DNA of 64,000 nt from Longimicrobium sp. (GCA_036389135.1 DASVQP010000001.1:124001-188000), one strand, 5' to 3'. Numbered from the stretch's first letter, positions 1 through 8,362 are shown. Made by a program: numbers and translations. The notes: a model not told the origin generated them from the letters alone.

Positions 1-1
1 C

Positions 2-556
2 GGCCGCTACCTGTTCGACAACCGGGCCAAGATGCCCGTGATGACGTACGCGCAGCTCCAGTTCGTGAAGGCCGAGGCGGCGCTCCGGTCCGGCCAGCGC
101 ACGGTGGCGCTCACGGCGTACCGCAACGGGATCGGCGCGCACATCGACTTCGTGAACGCGCGCAACAACGACGCGGGGCAGACCCCGACGCAGATCACCG
201 CGACGGAGCGCGCGGCGTTCCTGGCCAGCCCGGCCGTGGTGCCCACGGCGGCCAACCTGACGCTGTCGCACATCATGACGCAGAAGTACATCGCGCAGTG
301 GGCGTGGGGGCACAGCGAGCTGTGGATGGACATGCGCCGCTACCACTACACGGACGCGGACCCGCAGGCCGGCCGGCAGGTGTACCCGGGCTTCGCGATC
401 CCCACCAGCCTGTTCCCGGACAACAACGGGAACCCCGTGTACCGCCTGCGCCCGCGCTTCAACTCCGAGTACGTGTGGAACCGCCCCGGTCTGGAGGCGA
501 TCGGCGGGCTGGACGCCGCCTACCACACGAAGCGGCTCTGGATCACCGAACCGTAA
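2..556 (+). CDS. SusD/RagB-like nutrient-binding lipoprotein, C-terminal part
   Basis: The reading frame enters from outside the window and ends at TAA 554-556, so about 184 residues of the C-terminus are visible. The segment MTYAQLQFVKAEAALRSG is the helical stretch that SusD/RagB proteins carry near their C-terminus, followed by the usual WMDMRRY and a closing run rich in Arg, Asn and Tyr. SusD proteins are outer-membrane lipoproteins that cap a TonB-dependent SusC transporter and capture glycans or peptides; SusC would be expected just upstream. A lipoprotein gene follows after 4 bp, so the two are probably cotranscribed. The substrate cannot be told from this fragment. Confidence 0.85.
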   Translation, partial: GRYLFDNRAKMPVMTYAQLQFVKAEAALRSGQRTVALTAYRNGIGAHIDFVNARNNDAGQTPTQITATERAAFLASPAVVPTAANLTLSHIMTQKYIAQWAWGHSELWMDMRRYHYTDADPQAGRQVYPGFAIPTSLFPDNNGNPVYRLRPRFNSEYVWNRPGLEAIGGLDAAYHTKRLWITEP

Positions 557-560
557 CGGG

Positions 561-1346
561 ATGACGATGCAGAAACTCAAATCGATCGCGGCGCTGCTGT
601 GCGCCGCCGCCGCGCTGGCCGGGTGTGAGAAGATTGGGCCGCAGGACATCACCGGCCCGGACCCGGTGGCCCGCATCAAGTTCTACAACTTCGGCGTGAA
701 CGCGCCGGCGGTGAACTTCTACGCGAACGACACCAAGATGACGGCGGTGAGCTCCACCACCGGCAGCGAGTCCACGAGCGGGGTGGCCTACGCGGGCGTG
801 GGGAACGCGGGGCTGTACTCCGCCATCACGCCGGGGCAGTACACCGTGTCGGGCCGGATCTCGGCCACGACCGACAAGGACCTGCCCATCTCCAGCATCC
901 CGGTGAACATCGCGGCGGGGAAGCTGTACTCCGTGTTCCAGAGCGGGGTATACAACGCCACGGCCAAGTCGGTGGACGGCTTCGTGGTGGAAGACAACTT
1001 CCCCACGGCGCCGGATTTCACGACGGCGCGGGTGCGCTTCGTGAACGCGATTCACAACTCTGCCCCGATGATGCTGATCGCGCGCGACTCCACCACCAAG
1101 CAGGAGTACCCGGTGGGCGGCACGATCGCGTACAAGTCGGCCGGCGAGTTCGTGAACCTTCCGGCGGGGATCTACACCCTGAGCACGCGCACCCAGGGCT
1201 CCAGCACCAACGTGATCGTGCGTACCGACGTGGGCTTCGGAATCGGCCGCGTGTACACCATCGCCTCGCGCGGCGACATGACGATCACCTCCGCTACACC
1301 CGCTCCTGACCGCCGTCCGTCGCTGGACCTGACGACGAACTTCTAG
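561..1346 (+). CDS. DUF4397 domain lipoprotein
   Basis: The 261-residue product begins with a lipoprotein signal (lipobox LAGC, cysteine near residue 22). The mature part resembles the DUF4397 family, whose beta-rich repeats contain phrases like ARIKFYNFGVNAPAVNFY and, later, ARVRFVNAIHNSAPMML; the two stretches look like two copies of one repeat. DUF4397 proteins are envelope proteins of unknown function, often encoded beside SusC/SusD pairs. It starts 4 bp after the SusD stop, and ATG codons lie at both 561 and 567, so the exact start is open. An intrinsic terminator follows at 1369. A role as accessory surface protein of the upstream uptake system is inference from position. Confidence 0.88.
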   Translation: MTMQKLKSIAALLCAAAALAGCEKIGPQDITGPDPVARIKFYNFGVNAPAVNFYANDTKMTAVSSTTGSESTSGVAYAGVGNAGLYSAITPGQYTVSGRISATTDKDLPISSIPVNIAAGKLYSVFQSGVYNATAKSVDGFVVEDNFPTAPDFTTARVRFVNAIHNSAPMMLIARDSTTKQEYPVGGTIAYKSAGEFVNLPAGIYTLSTRTQGSSTNVIVRTDVGFGIGRVYTIASRGDMTITSATPAPDRRPSLDLTTNF

Positions 1347-1368
1347 TCGCTGGGGGGAACACGCACGG

Positions 1369-1400
1369 AAAAGGCGCCCGGCTCCGGCCGGGCGCCTTTC
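1369..1400 (+). terminator. Intrinsic terminator after the SusD/DUF4397 unit
   Basis: A 9-bp perfect stem (ggcgcccgg 1373-1381, ccgggcgcc 1388-1396) with a 6-nt loop is preceded by aaaa and followed by tttc. It sits 22 bp after the DUF4397 stop. Confidence 0.8.
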
Positions 1401-1507
1401 GTTCGTCCGGGCACGGGATGCCGCCCGTCGGAGTGGCGCCGCCCGCGGCCGTGCCGTATGCTACACGGACGACGCGATCTCGCCGATCCCCTCGCACCCC
1501 GCTGCCC

Positions 1508-3058
1508 ATGCGACCCGGTTCAGTGCCTTTCGTGCTCCGCCGCTCACCCCGCCCGCTCGCCGCCGCCATGCTCCTGCTGGCGGCGGCGTGCACGCCCCCA
1601 CCCGCCTCCGCGCCCGCCCCGGCTGCCATGGCGGGCCCCCCTGCCTCGCCCGACGCGCCGCCGCCCGTGCAGCGCGAGTTCCGCGGAGTGTGGGTGGCCA
1701 CCGTCGCCAACATCGACTGGCCGTCGCGCCCCGGCCTTCCCGCCGACAGCCAGCGCGCGGAGATGGTGCGCATCCTGGACCGCGCCGCGGCGATGAAGCT
1801 GAACGCCATCGTTCTGCAGGTGCGGCCCGCGGGGGACGCGCTCTACCCGTCCGCGCTGGAGCCGTGGTCGGAGTACCTCACGGGGGCGCAGGGGCGCGCG
1901 CCGTCGCCCGCGTACGACCCGCTGGAGTTCGCGGTGACGGAGGCGCACCGCCGCGGGATGGAGCTGCACGCCTGGTTCAACCCGTACCGCGCGCGGCACC
2001 CCTCCGCCACCACGCCGCAGTCGGCTGGGCACCTCAGCAACACGCGCCCGGCGCTGGTGCGCACGTACGGCCGGCACCTGTGGATGGACCCCGGCGAGGA
2101 CTCGGTGCGCGCCCACTCGCTTGCCGTGATCCGCGACGTGGTGCGCCGCTACGACGTGGACGGCGTGCACATCGACGACTACTTCTATCCGTACAAGGAG
2201 CGTGACGCGGCCGGGGCGTTGATCGACTTCCCGGACGACTCGTCGTACGCGCGCTACCAGCGCGGCGGCGGCCGGCTGGGTCGCGATGACTGGCGCCGCA
2301 ACAACGTGGACCGCTTCGTGGAGGAGATGTACCGCGAGGTGAAGCGCGAGAAGCCGTGGGTGCAGGTGGGGATCTCGCCCTTCGGCGTGTGGCGCCCCGG
2401 CTATCCGCCGCAGATCACCGGCTTCGACGCGTACCAGGAGCTCTACGCGGATTCGCGGAAGTGGCTGCGCGAGGGATGGGTGGACTACTTCACCCCGCAG
2501 CTCTACTGGCAGACGGCGCGCACCGGCGTCAGCTACCCCGTGCTGCTGGGGTGGTGGATCGGCGAGAACGTGCACGCCCGCCACATGTGGCCCGGCAACT
2601 TCACCAGCCGCGTGGGGAACGCCACCGAGGGAAACTGGCGCACCGACGAGATCATCGAGCAGATCTACATCACGCGCGGTCAGGCGGGCGCCACGGGCAA
2701 CGTGCACTTCAGCATGAAGATCTTCATGCAGAACCCCGACTCGCTGGTGGACCGCCTCACCAACGACGCCTACCGCGAGCCGGCGCTCATCCCCGCCACG
2801 CCGTGGCTGGGCGGCCGCGCGCCGTCGCGCCCGGCGGTGACGCTGGAGGGGTCCACGGTGCGCTTCACCCCCGGCGCCGGCACTCCGCCCGCGCGCTGGG
2901 TGGTGCAGTCTCGCCACGGCGACCGCTGGCGCACCGCCATCCTCCCCGGCGGCGCACGGTCGCACGTGGTGGCGGCCGACTCGCTGCGCGCCGTGGCCGT
3001 ATCCGGCGTGGACCGGCTGGGGAACCAGAGCGCGCCCGTCGTGGTGCAGGCGCCGTAG
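1508..3058 (+). CDS. Family 10-like glycosyl hydrolase (GHL10/DUF187) lipoprotein
   Basis: The start is set at ATG 1508, because the signal peptide then runs MRPGSVPF...AAAMLLLAAACTPP with a lipobox ending LAAAC; the open frame extends upstream but without a signal. The mature protein opens with FRGVWVATVANIDWPS, the hallmark of the GHL10 family, a TIM-barrel group related to glycosidases, and continues with DGVHIDDYFYPY and GWVDYFTPQLYWQ, the conserved acidic and aromatic strands of the barrel. The C-terminal 80 or so residues look like a small beta domain. Substrates of this family are mostly unknown; E. coli YngK is a member. It probably acts at the outer membrane on glycans or peptidoglycan-like sugars. 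A terminator follows at 3091. Confidence 0.92.
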   Translation: MRPGSVPFVLRRSPRPLAAAMLLLAAACTPPPASAPAPAAMAGPPASPDAPPPVQREFRGVWVATVANIDWPSRPGLPADSQRAEMVRILDRAAAMKLNAIVLQVRPAGDALYPSALEPWSEYLTGAQGRAPSPAYDPLEFAVTEAHRRGMELHAWFNPYRARHPSATTPQSAGHLSNTRPALVRTYGRHLWMDPGEDSVRAHSLAVIRDVVRRYDVDGVHIDDYFYPYKERDAAGALIDFPDDSSYARYQRGGGRLGRDDWRRNNVDRFVEEMYREVKREKPWVQVGISPFGVWRPGYPPQITGFDAYQELYADSRKWLREGWVDYFTPQLYWQTARTGVSYPVLLGWWIGENVHARHMWPGNFTSRVGNATEGNWRTDEIIEQIYITRGQAGATGNVHFSMKIFMQNPDSLVDRLTNDAYREPALIPATPWLGGRAPSRPAVTLEGSTVRFTPGAGTPPARWVVQSRHGDRWRTAILPGGARSHVVAADSLRAVAVSGVDRLGNQSAPVVVQAP

Positions 3059-3090
3059 CGGACGGCCACGCGCGCCGTACGAGCAGCGGA

Positions 3091-3124
3091 AGGCCCGGCG
3101 AGAAGCGTCTCGGCGGGCCTTTTC
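3091..3124 (+). terminator. Intrinsic terminator after the GHL10 gene
   Basis: A 13-bp stem with one mismatch (aggcccggcgaga 3091-3103 against tctcggcgggcct 3108-3120) has a 4-nt loop and runs into ttttc. Confidence 0.75.
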
Positions 3125-3252
3125 GCGCTCAGTGTCCGATCTGGCAGCGCCAGCCGCAACTGGACAGCGTTGCAGCTTGTGCCGCGGCGCCCGTGCGGTT
3201 TACTCGTAGAACCGGATGTGTCCCTCTGTTGATGCGGCCGGAGAGAAGTCGT

Positions 3253-3321
3253 ATGCCAAAGATCGGGATCCTGACGATTCACGGGATGGGCGAGCAGGAG
3301 GAGGACTTCGACGGAAACGGG
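3253..3321 (+). pseudogene. 5' remnant of an alpha/beta-hydrolase-like gene, cut by a repeat
   Basis: A plausible gene start is visible: ggagag at 3240-3245, ATG at 3253, and 22 codons beginning MPKIGILTIHGMGEQ. A hydrophobic strand followed by HGMG is the usual start of alpha/beta-hydrolase-type proteins. Immediately after codon 22 the sequence turns into the cacagag palindromic repeat (3323 onward); the frame runs on through it in repeat-derived codons and stops at 3501. No continuation of a hydrolase is seen beyond the repeat. I read this as the surviving 5' end of a gene destroyed by insertion or by a deletion with repeat outgrowth; it could also be a chance start. Confidence 0.5.
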
Positions 3322-3322
3322 A

Positions 3323-3504
3323 GTCTCACGCGGAGGCGCAGAGACGCAGGAGAGAACTGCGACTGCATGGCTCACACAGAGACACAGAGCCACAGAGAGA
3401 ACCCGCAAAAGGTTTTCTCTGTGGCTTTCAGTTCCTTCTGTGGCCTCTGTGTGAGGCTTTTCTCTGTTGTTCTCTCCCTGCGTCTCTGCGCCTCTGCGTG
3501 AGAC
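3323..3504. repeat. Palindromic repeat, cacagag/ctctgtg family, copy 1 (largest)
   Basis: The outer arms, gtctcacgcggaggcgcaga... (3323-3357) and its near-perfect reverse complement (3469-3504), enclose an inner inverted pair: tcacacagagacacagag on the left and ctctgtggcctctgtgtga on the right. The whole unit folds into one long foldback. It fuses to the truncated hydrolase start on the left and ends 27 bp before the end of the PBP gene on the right. Related copies lie at 5654, 6898, 38339, 52326 and 60813, with a mini form at 27487. Confidence 0.9.
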
Positions 3505-3530
3505 AAGCCGGTTCTCTGTGTGGTGCTGTT

Positions 3531-5597
3531 TTACGGCGCCGCGGTATCCGGCGCGGGGGCGAGCGAGTCGGGCACCAGGGAGTCGGGCGCGGGGCGGGCG
3601 GGGGCGACCACGCGGCCTCCCAGCACGCGGCAGGCACCCGCGGGCTCGGTTCCGGCGATGAAGTACTCGCGGCGGGCCGCGGCGGCCGGGCAGGCGCCGC
3701 TGAGGGGCCGCCGCGTCGCCGCGTCCGCCGCCACGGCGACGACGCCGGCCGGCATCGCCCACGGCGCCGGAGAGCGGCGGCGGGCGTAGGCGGCGCGCAT
3801 CATCTCCCCCCAGATGGGCGCGGCCAGGGTGCCGCCGAACGCGCCCGGGCCGATGGAGCGCGGACGGTCGAAGCCCAGCCACACCGCCGTCACCATCTCT
3901 GGCGTGTAGCCCACGTACCAGACGTCGGTGCCGTCGTTGGTGGTCCCCGTCTTCCCCGCCATGGGGACGCGCGCGGGGAGGCGCGTGCGTGCCTCGCGCC
4001 CGGTGCCGCGCTCGGCCGCGTCGCGCAGCAGGTCGGTGGTGACGAAGGCCAGGGCCGGGGAGAGGGTGCGCACTCCGCGCCCGCGCCCGTCGTACACCAC
4101 GCGCCCGCCGCCGTCCATCACGCGCCGCACCAGAAACGGCTCCACCCGCATCCCGTTGTTGGCGAACGCCGTGTACGCCGCCGCCATCTCCAGCGGCGCC
4201 ACCGCGCTCGCGCCGATGGCGGAGGACGGGTACGGCTGCACCTGCGACTTGATGCCGAAGCGGGCCGCGATCGCCGGGAGCGTCTGCCACCCCATCGTCT
4301 GCGCGAGCTGCACGGCGACGGTGTTGACCGACTCCACCAGCCCGTCGCGCACGGAGATCGGCCCGCGAAATCGTCCGTCCGAGTTGCGCGGCGAGTACAC
4401 CGCGCTGCCGCGCATGACGATGCGGAGCGCCGTGTCTTCCATCATGGTGGCCGGGGTGGCGCCCTGCTCCAGCGCGGCGGCGTACACCAGCGGCTTGAAC
4501 GACGAGCCCGGCTGGCGGCGCGCGGCCGTCACCCGGTTGAAGTGCGACTCCTCGAAGTTGCGCCCGCCCACCATCGCCAGGATCTCGCCGGTGCGGGCAT
4601 CCACCGTGACGATGGCGCCCTGCAGGTAGGTGGTGCCGGTGGGGCTCGCCGTCCCCGGCGCGCCCATGCGCGGGCCACGGTACCACGCCTCGCGCTCGAT
4701 GCGCGCCAGCCCGCGCACGAGGGCGCTGTCGGCGGCGTTCTGCGCGGCGGGGTCGATGGTGGTCCACACGCGGGCGCCGGTGGTGCCGTACTGCGGGCCC
4801 ACGCGCTGCGCCAGGATCTGCTTCGCCTGCTCGATGGCCCACTGCGGGCGCGCCGAGTAGCCGTGGTTGGGCGCCAGGCGGATGGTGGTGCGCTTCGCCG
4901 CCGCCGCCTGCGCGCGGGTGATGGCGTTGCTCTGCGCCATCAGGTCCAGCACCAGGTTGCGCCGCTCCAGCGCCCGCGCCGGGCTGATCTTGGGGGAGTA
5001 GACGCCGGGCCCCTTGGGCAGGGCGGCCAGCATCGCCGCCTCCTCGATGCTGAGCTGCGCCGCGCCCTTGCCGAAGTAGTGCCGCGCCGCCGACTCGATG
5101 CCGTACCAGCCGTGGCCGAAGTAGATCCAGTTGAGGTACGACTCCAGGATGCGCTCCTTGCCGTGCCGCTGCTCCAGCTCCAGCGCGAGCCGCATCTCGC
5201 GCAGCTTGCGCTCGGCGGTCTGCTCCTGCCGGTTGACCCGCTCCGGGTACATCGCCCCGATGAGCTGCTGCGTGATGGTGGACGCTCCCTCGCGGTCGCC
5301 CCCCAGCGTGTTCCTCAGCGCCCGGGCCACCGCGCGCGCGTCCACCCCCGCGTGCTCAAAGAACCTGCGGTCCTCCACCGCCACGAACGCCATCGGCACG
5401 TACCGGGGCAGCGTGCGCATGGCGATCACCGTGCGAACCTGCGGCCCCAGCTCCGCGATCAACGACCCGTCGCGTGCGTAGACGCGCGCGCTCTGGGTGG
5501 GCGCGCGCAGGGTGATCTCCTGCGCACTCGCGGGGAGGGCCAGGAGCGCGGCCGCGGGAATCGCGAGCCGAAGGGCGCAGGGGAGGCGGATGGGCAT
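3531..5597 (-). CDS. Class A penicillin-binding protein (transglycosylase/transpeptidase)
   Basis: This 688-residue protein polymerises and crosslinks peptidoglycan. The GT51 transglycosylase domain lies at about 40-230, with the catalytic Glu in EDRRFFEH (E75), STITQQL and ILESYLNWIYFG. The transpeptidase domain lies at about 300-600, with SSFK (Ser near 364), SVN and KTGTTND (near 550). The start is ATG 5597, giving a signal-like N-terminus that ends ALPASAQ; the longer open frame only adds repeat-derived codons. Most class A PBPs keep an uncleaved membrane anchor, so a possibly cleavable signal is unusual here. A short Cys-containing tail (GACPAAAAR, later GACRVLGG) follows the transpeptidase domain. 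The lytic transglycosylase at 5752 is upstream on the same strand, and a repeat lies between the two. Confidence 0.93.
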   Translation of the reverse strand: MPIRLPCALRLAIPAAALLALPASAQEITLRAPTQSARVYARDGSLIAELGPQVRTVIAMRTLPRYVPMAFVAVEDRRFFEHAGVDARAVARALRNTLGGDREGASTITQQLIGAMYPERVNRQEQTAERKLREMRLALELEQRHGKERILESYLNWIYFGHGWYGIESAARHYFGKGAAQLSIEEAAMLAALPKGPGVYSPKISPARALERRNLVLDLMAQSNAITRAQAAAAKRTTIRLAPNHGYSARPQWAIEQAKQILAQRVGPQYGTTGARVWTTIDPAAQNAADSALVRGLARIEREAWYRGPRMGAPGTASPTGTTYLQGAIVTVDARTGEILAMVGGRNFEESHFNRVTAARRQPGSSFKPLVYAAALEQGATPATMMEDTALRIVMRGSAVYSPRNSDGRFRGPISVRDGLVESVNTVAVQLAQTMGWQTLPAIAARFGIKSQVQPYPSSAIGASAVAPLEMAAAYTAFANNGMRVEPFLVRRVMDGGGRVVYDGRGRGVRTLSPALAFVTTDLLRDAAERGTGREARTRLPARVPMAGKTGTTNDGTDVWYVGYTPEMVTAVWLGFDRPRSIGPGAFGGTLAAPIWGEMMRAAYARRRSPAPWAMPAGVVAVAADAATRRPLSGACPAAAARREYFIAGTEPAGACRVLGGRVVAPARPAPDSLVPDSLAPAPDTAAP

Positions 5598-5653
5598 GGG
5601 ATGACTGGGTCTGACGGCGGGAAGTGTGCGACGGAGGAATATAGCGAAAAGAA

Positions 5654-5739
5654 TCACACAGAGGGCACAGAGGAGACTGCAAGGCCACGGAGAACCCCTT
5701 TCCGTTCCACTTGCCGTACCCCTCTGCGTCTCTGTGTGA
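5654..5739. repeat. Palindromic repeat, cacagag family, copy 2
   Basis: The left arm tcacacagagggcacagagg (5654-5673) pairs with cctctgcgtctctgtgtga (5721-5739) around a 47-bp centre. It lies between two same-strand cell-wall genes and would sit in their joint transcript. Confidence 0.85.
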
Positions 5740-5751
5740 GGGCTGTTGTCG

Positions 5752-6504
5752 TTACTGCGTCGTCGCGGCGGTGGCGGTGGCGGGGAGCAGGCCCTTGCCG
5801 GTGTAGCGCTGGCCGCCGTGGTGGCGGGGACCAAGGACGCGCTCGCCGTAGCCGTTCTCGGGGTCCTTGCCGCGGCGGAGGGCGCGCTGCACGGCCACCT
5901 CGCCGCGGTTGTAGGCGATCACCGCCAGGCGCACGTCGCCGTCGAAGAGCTCGATCATGTTGCGCAGGTTGGTGAAGCCCACGCGCATGTTGGTGTCGGG
6001 GTCCAGCAGCTCCTTGGGGGTGTCCACCTCGGGGTCGATGTCGGTGGCGGTGCCCAGCATCACCTGCGTGAGGCCCAGGGCGCCCATGTTGCCGGCGTCG
6101 GCGTCGAAGACGCTCTCCACGCGGATCAGGCGGAAGGCCAGCTCGGGGTCGATGCGCTGCGCGAGGGCGGCGTCGTAGATGCGGCGCGCCAGGGGGCGGG
6201 TGACGTTGTAGCGCTCCATCAGCCCCGTGAGCACGGCCTCGCGCCCCGTTTCCTTGAGGACCGCGCGGCGCAGGTAGCGCGCCTCCACCCCGAGAGGCGG
6301 CTTGGCGACCGGAGTGCCCAGGTGCTTCAGCGTGTCCGGCGGGCCGGCGGGCGGCCGGAACACCGCCGCGACCCCCGCGGTGTTGTAGGCGATCGCCACC
6401 GCACCCGGGATCACCAGGAGCGCGGCAAGCAGCAGCTTCCACCACGACCAGGCGGCGACCCGGCCGGTGACCTGCCTGGGCTGCTGGCGCCTTTGTTCGA
6501 TCAT
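5752..6504 (-). CDS. Membrane-anchored lytic transglycosylase (SLT domain)
   Basis: The 250-residue product has one N-terminal membrane helix (about 20-45, WWKLLLAALLVIPGAVAIAY) and an SLT-type lysozyme-like domain at about 110-220. The catalytic glutamate is in RVESVF, followed by GALGLTQVM, DPDTNMRVG and AYNRGE, the standard motif set of soluble and membrane-bound lytic transglycosylases. Such enzymes cleave peptidoglycan to 1,6-anhydromuramic ends. ATG 6504 has a good ribosome site (ggagtggcagg just upstream on this strand). It is followed 155 bp later by the class A PBP on the same strand, a sensible pairing of wall synthesis and cleavage. Confidence 0.93.
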   Translation of the reverse strand: MIEQRRQQPRQVTGRVAAWSWWKLLLAALLVIPGAVAIAYNTAGVAAVFRPPAGPPDTLKHLGTPVAKPPLGVEARYLRRAVLKETGREAVLTGLMERYNVTRPLARRIYDAALAQRIDPELAFRLIRVESVFDADAGNMGALGLTQVMLGTATDIDPEVDTPKELLDPDTNMRVGFTNLRNMIELFDGDVRLAVIAYNRGEVAVQRALRRGKDPENGYGERVLGPRHHGGQRYTGKGLLPATATAATTQ

Positions 6505-6535
6505 CCTGCCACTCCGGGTTGCGGCTTCAACAGGC

Positions 6536-6822
6536 TCACGAGACGGGAAGGCGGAGGGTGAACGCGCTCCCCTCGCCGGGGGCGCTCCTCACCGTGAGCT
6601 CCGCGCCCAGTAGCCGCGCCGGGCGTGCTCGTAGCCGTACATGCGCGCCATCGCGTCGTTGCACTCCAGGAGCACCCCGTGCCGGTACGCGTGCTCGATC
6701 TGCTCGTCCATCGGCACGTCCAGCGGCACGGGCGGATCGAACTCGAAGCACCAGATCCCCTCCGAGCTCTGCTCGACGAAGGCGCGGTAGCGCTCTTCCG
6801 GGGTGGAATCGGTACGCAGCAC
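6536..6822 (-). pseudogene. Histidine kinase remnant: PAS domain joined to the last strands of the ATPase domain
   Basis: Read on the minus strand, 6822 to about 6612 encodes a PAS-like segment (YRAFVEQSSEGIWCFEF, then LLECNDAMARMYGY). Just after that, in a different frame, comes LLGAELTVRSAPGEG followed by SAFTLRLP and TGA at 6536-6538, the typical end of a HATPase domain. The DHp region and nearly all of the ATPase domain are missing, and the frame shifts at the junction near 6612. This is best explained by an internal deletion in a PAS sensor kinase gene. The cacagag repeat and a nested foldback lie directly upstream, so the 5' end may be gone too. The product cannot be an active kinase. 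Confidence 0.7.
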
Positions 6823-6897
6823 GACGGTCCGGTAGCGGGTTCCGGGCGATGCGGGCAGCGTGCGGTTCCTGCAAAGCCGGAGCCGCGGAGAAAAGCC

Positions 6898-7330
6898 TCA
6901 CACGGAGGACACGGAGGGGACGGCAAGGCCACAGACCACACTTCCTGAACGGAGCGCCTCACCGTCGCCTGCGTACACGCGGAGTCCTGGCGCGGAGTGA
7001 AGGAGAGGGGCTCTGCCGCGCCTGCGGATCCATCCAATGTTCGGTAGCCGGTCGTTTGGGAACCCATGCGAGCGGGATGCCCAAGGCCGCTGCTGGAATG
7101 GGCCGCGGCCGGCGGAGCCTCTTCGATACGGTGTTGTCGTGCCCGAACATGGGATGGGATGGTGCACACCGCAGAGCCCGTCTCCTTCACTACGCGCCAC
7201 CGGATTGTGCCGTGAAGCCGCGGGCGGAGGGGGGCGCTCCGTTCAGGAAGTATTTTGTATCTTGGCTCTGTGTCTCTGTGTGAGCCATGCTGTTGCTTTT
7301 CTCTCCCGCGTCTCCGCGCCTCCGCGTGAG
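6898..7330. repeat. Palindromic repeat, cacagag family, copy 3, interrupted by another element
   Basis: The left arm tcacacggaggacacggagg (6898-6917) pairs with ctctgtgtctctgtgtga (about 7266-7283), and an outer arm of the family is present at about 7307-7330 (cgcgtctccgcgcctccgcg). Between the arms sits a 310-bp foldback (6941-7250) that is absent from the other copies, so this copy was invaded or extended. Confidence 0.8.
6941..7250. repeat. Foldback element with 18-bp perfect terminal inverted repeats, copy 1
   Basis: The ends cttcctgaacggagcgcc (6941-6958) and ggcgctccgttcaggaag (7233-7250) are exact reverse complements. Inside are further paired words: gcggagtgaaggag with ctccttcacta, and ccatccaatgttcgg with cccgaacatgggatggg. 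There is no plausible gene inside. A second element with the same ends lies at 35126-35358. Confidence 0.85.
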
Positions 7331-7339
7331 GCCCGCTGT

Positions 7340-8362
7340 TCATGTCGGCGTGAGCTCCATCGCCTGGGCCAGCAGCTCGTGGGAGCGGAGGCGGGCGGCG
7401 TGGTCGTGGGTCACGGTGACGGCCATCACCTCGTCGACGCCGCAGCGGGCGGCCAGGCGGCGCAGCTCGGCGGCGACGTGGGCGGGGTCGCCGACGATGG
7501 CGCGGGCGCCGTCGGTGCCGAGATCGGGGAGGCGCCAGGATTCGCCCAGCTCGCGCAGCGCTTCGTCGGGGGAGGGGATGCCCCGGTCGCGCCCGATGGC
7601 GATGCGGCGGCGCCAGAGCTCCAGCGAGGAGGAGAGGCGCCGCGCCGCATCGTCCGTGTCCGCGCAGATGACGCCGACCGCGAGGGATGCGCGCGGATTG
7701 GGGAGGTGAGGCCCGGGGAGGAAGCGCTCGCGGTAGGCGCGCAGGGTGGTGGCGCCGTCTTCGCCGCTGATGAACTGGGCAAAGGTGAAGCTGAGCCCCA
7801 TCTGCGCGGCGTACCCCGCGCTGCCGCCGCCGGAGCCCAGGAGCCAGAGCTGCGGGATCGTATCGCCGCGGGGCATCGCGCGGACGCGGCCCCACGGATG
7901 CCGCTTGTCGTACGAGTTCTCCAGCCAGCCGATCAGCTCCGCCACCTGCTGGGGGAAGTGCTCGATGGAGATGCTGCGCCCGTAGCCCAGCGCCATCACC
8001 GCGCGCGCGTCGCCCCCCGGCGCCCGCCCGATGCCCAGGTCCATGCGGCCGGGGAAGAGCGCCTCCATCACGCGGAACTGCTCCGCTACCTTGAACGGCG
8101 AGTAGTGCGGCAGCAGCACGCCGCCGGAGCCCACCCGCAGCGTCGTCGTGGCGGCGGCGACCATCGGGATCAGCACCTCCGGCGCGGAGCCCGCAAACGA
8201 GTTGGTGCTGTGGTGCTCGGCCAGCCAGTAGCGCGAGTAGCCGAGCCGCTCCGCCAGCCGCGCTAGCTCCAGCGTGTTGCGCACCGCGTCCGCCCCCGTG
8301 CCGCCGGTGGGCACGGGGGATTGGTCGACGATGCCGATCTTGAGAGGTGTGCCGCCGCTCAC
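7340..8362 (-). CDS. LLM-class flavin-dependent oxidoreductase (luciferase-like monooxygenase)
   Basis: The 340-residue protein is a bacterial-luciferase-type TIM barrel. The N-terminus (LKIGIVDQSPV) with ELARLAERLGYSRYWLAEHHS, then LRVGSGGVLLPHYSPFKVAEQF and DLGIGRAPGGD, matches the LLM subfamily that uses FMNH2 and oxygen. The start is GTG 8362, which overlaps the TGA of the SDR gene by GTGA, so the two are translationally coupled; upstream codons would only repeat the SDR gene out of frame. Substrates cannot be predicted. A housekeeping-type redox pair with the SDR is inferred. Confidence 0.92.
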   Translation of the reverse strand: MSGGTPLKIGIVDQSPVPTGGTGADAVRNTLELARLAERLGYSRYWLAEHHSTNSFAGSAPEVLIPMVAAATTTLRVGSGGVLLPHYSPFKVAEQFRVMEALFPGRMDLGIGRAPGGDARAVMALGYGRSISIEHFPQQVAELIGWLENSYDKRHPWGRVRAMPRGDTIPQLWLLGSGGGSAGYAAQMGLSFTFAQFISGEDGATTLRAYRERFLPGPHLPNPRASLAVGVICADTDDAARRLSSSLELWRRRIAIGRDRGIPSPDEALRELGESWRLPDLGTDGARAIVGDPAHVAAELRRLAARCGVDEVMAVTVTHDHAARLRSHELLAQAMELTPT

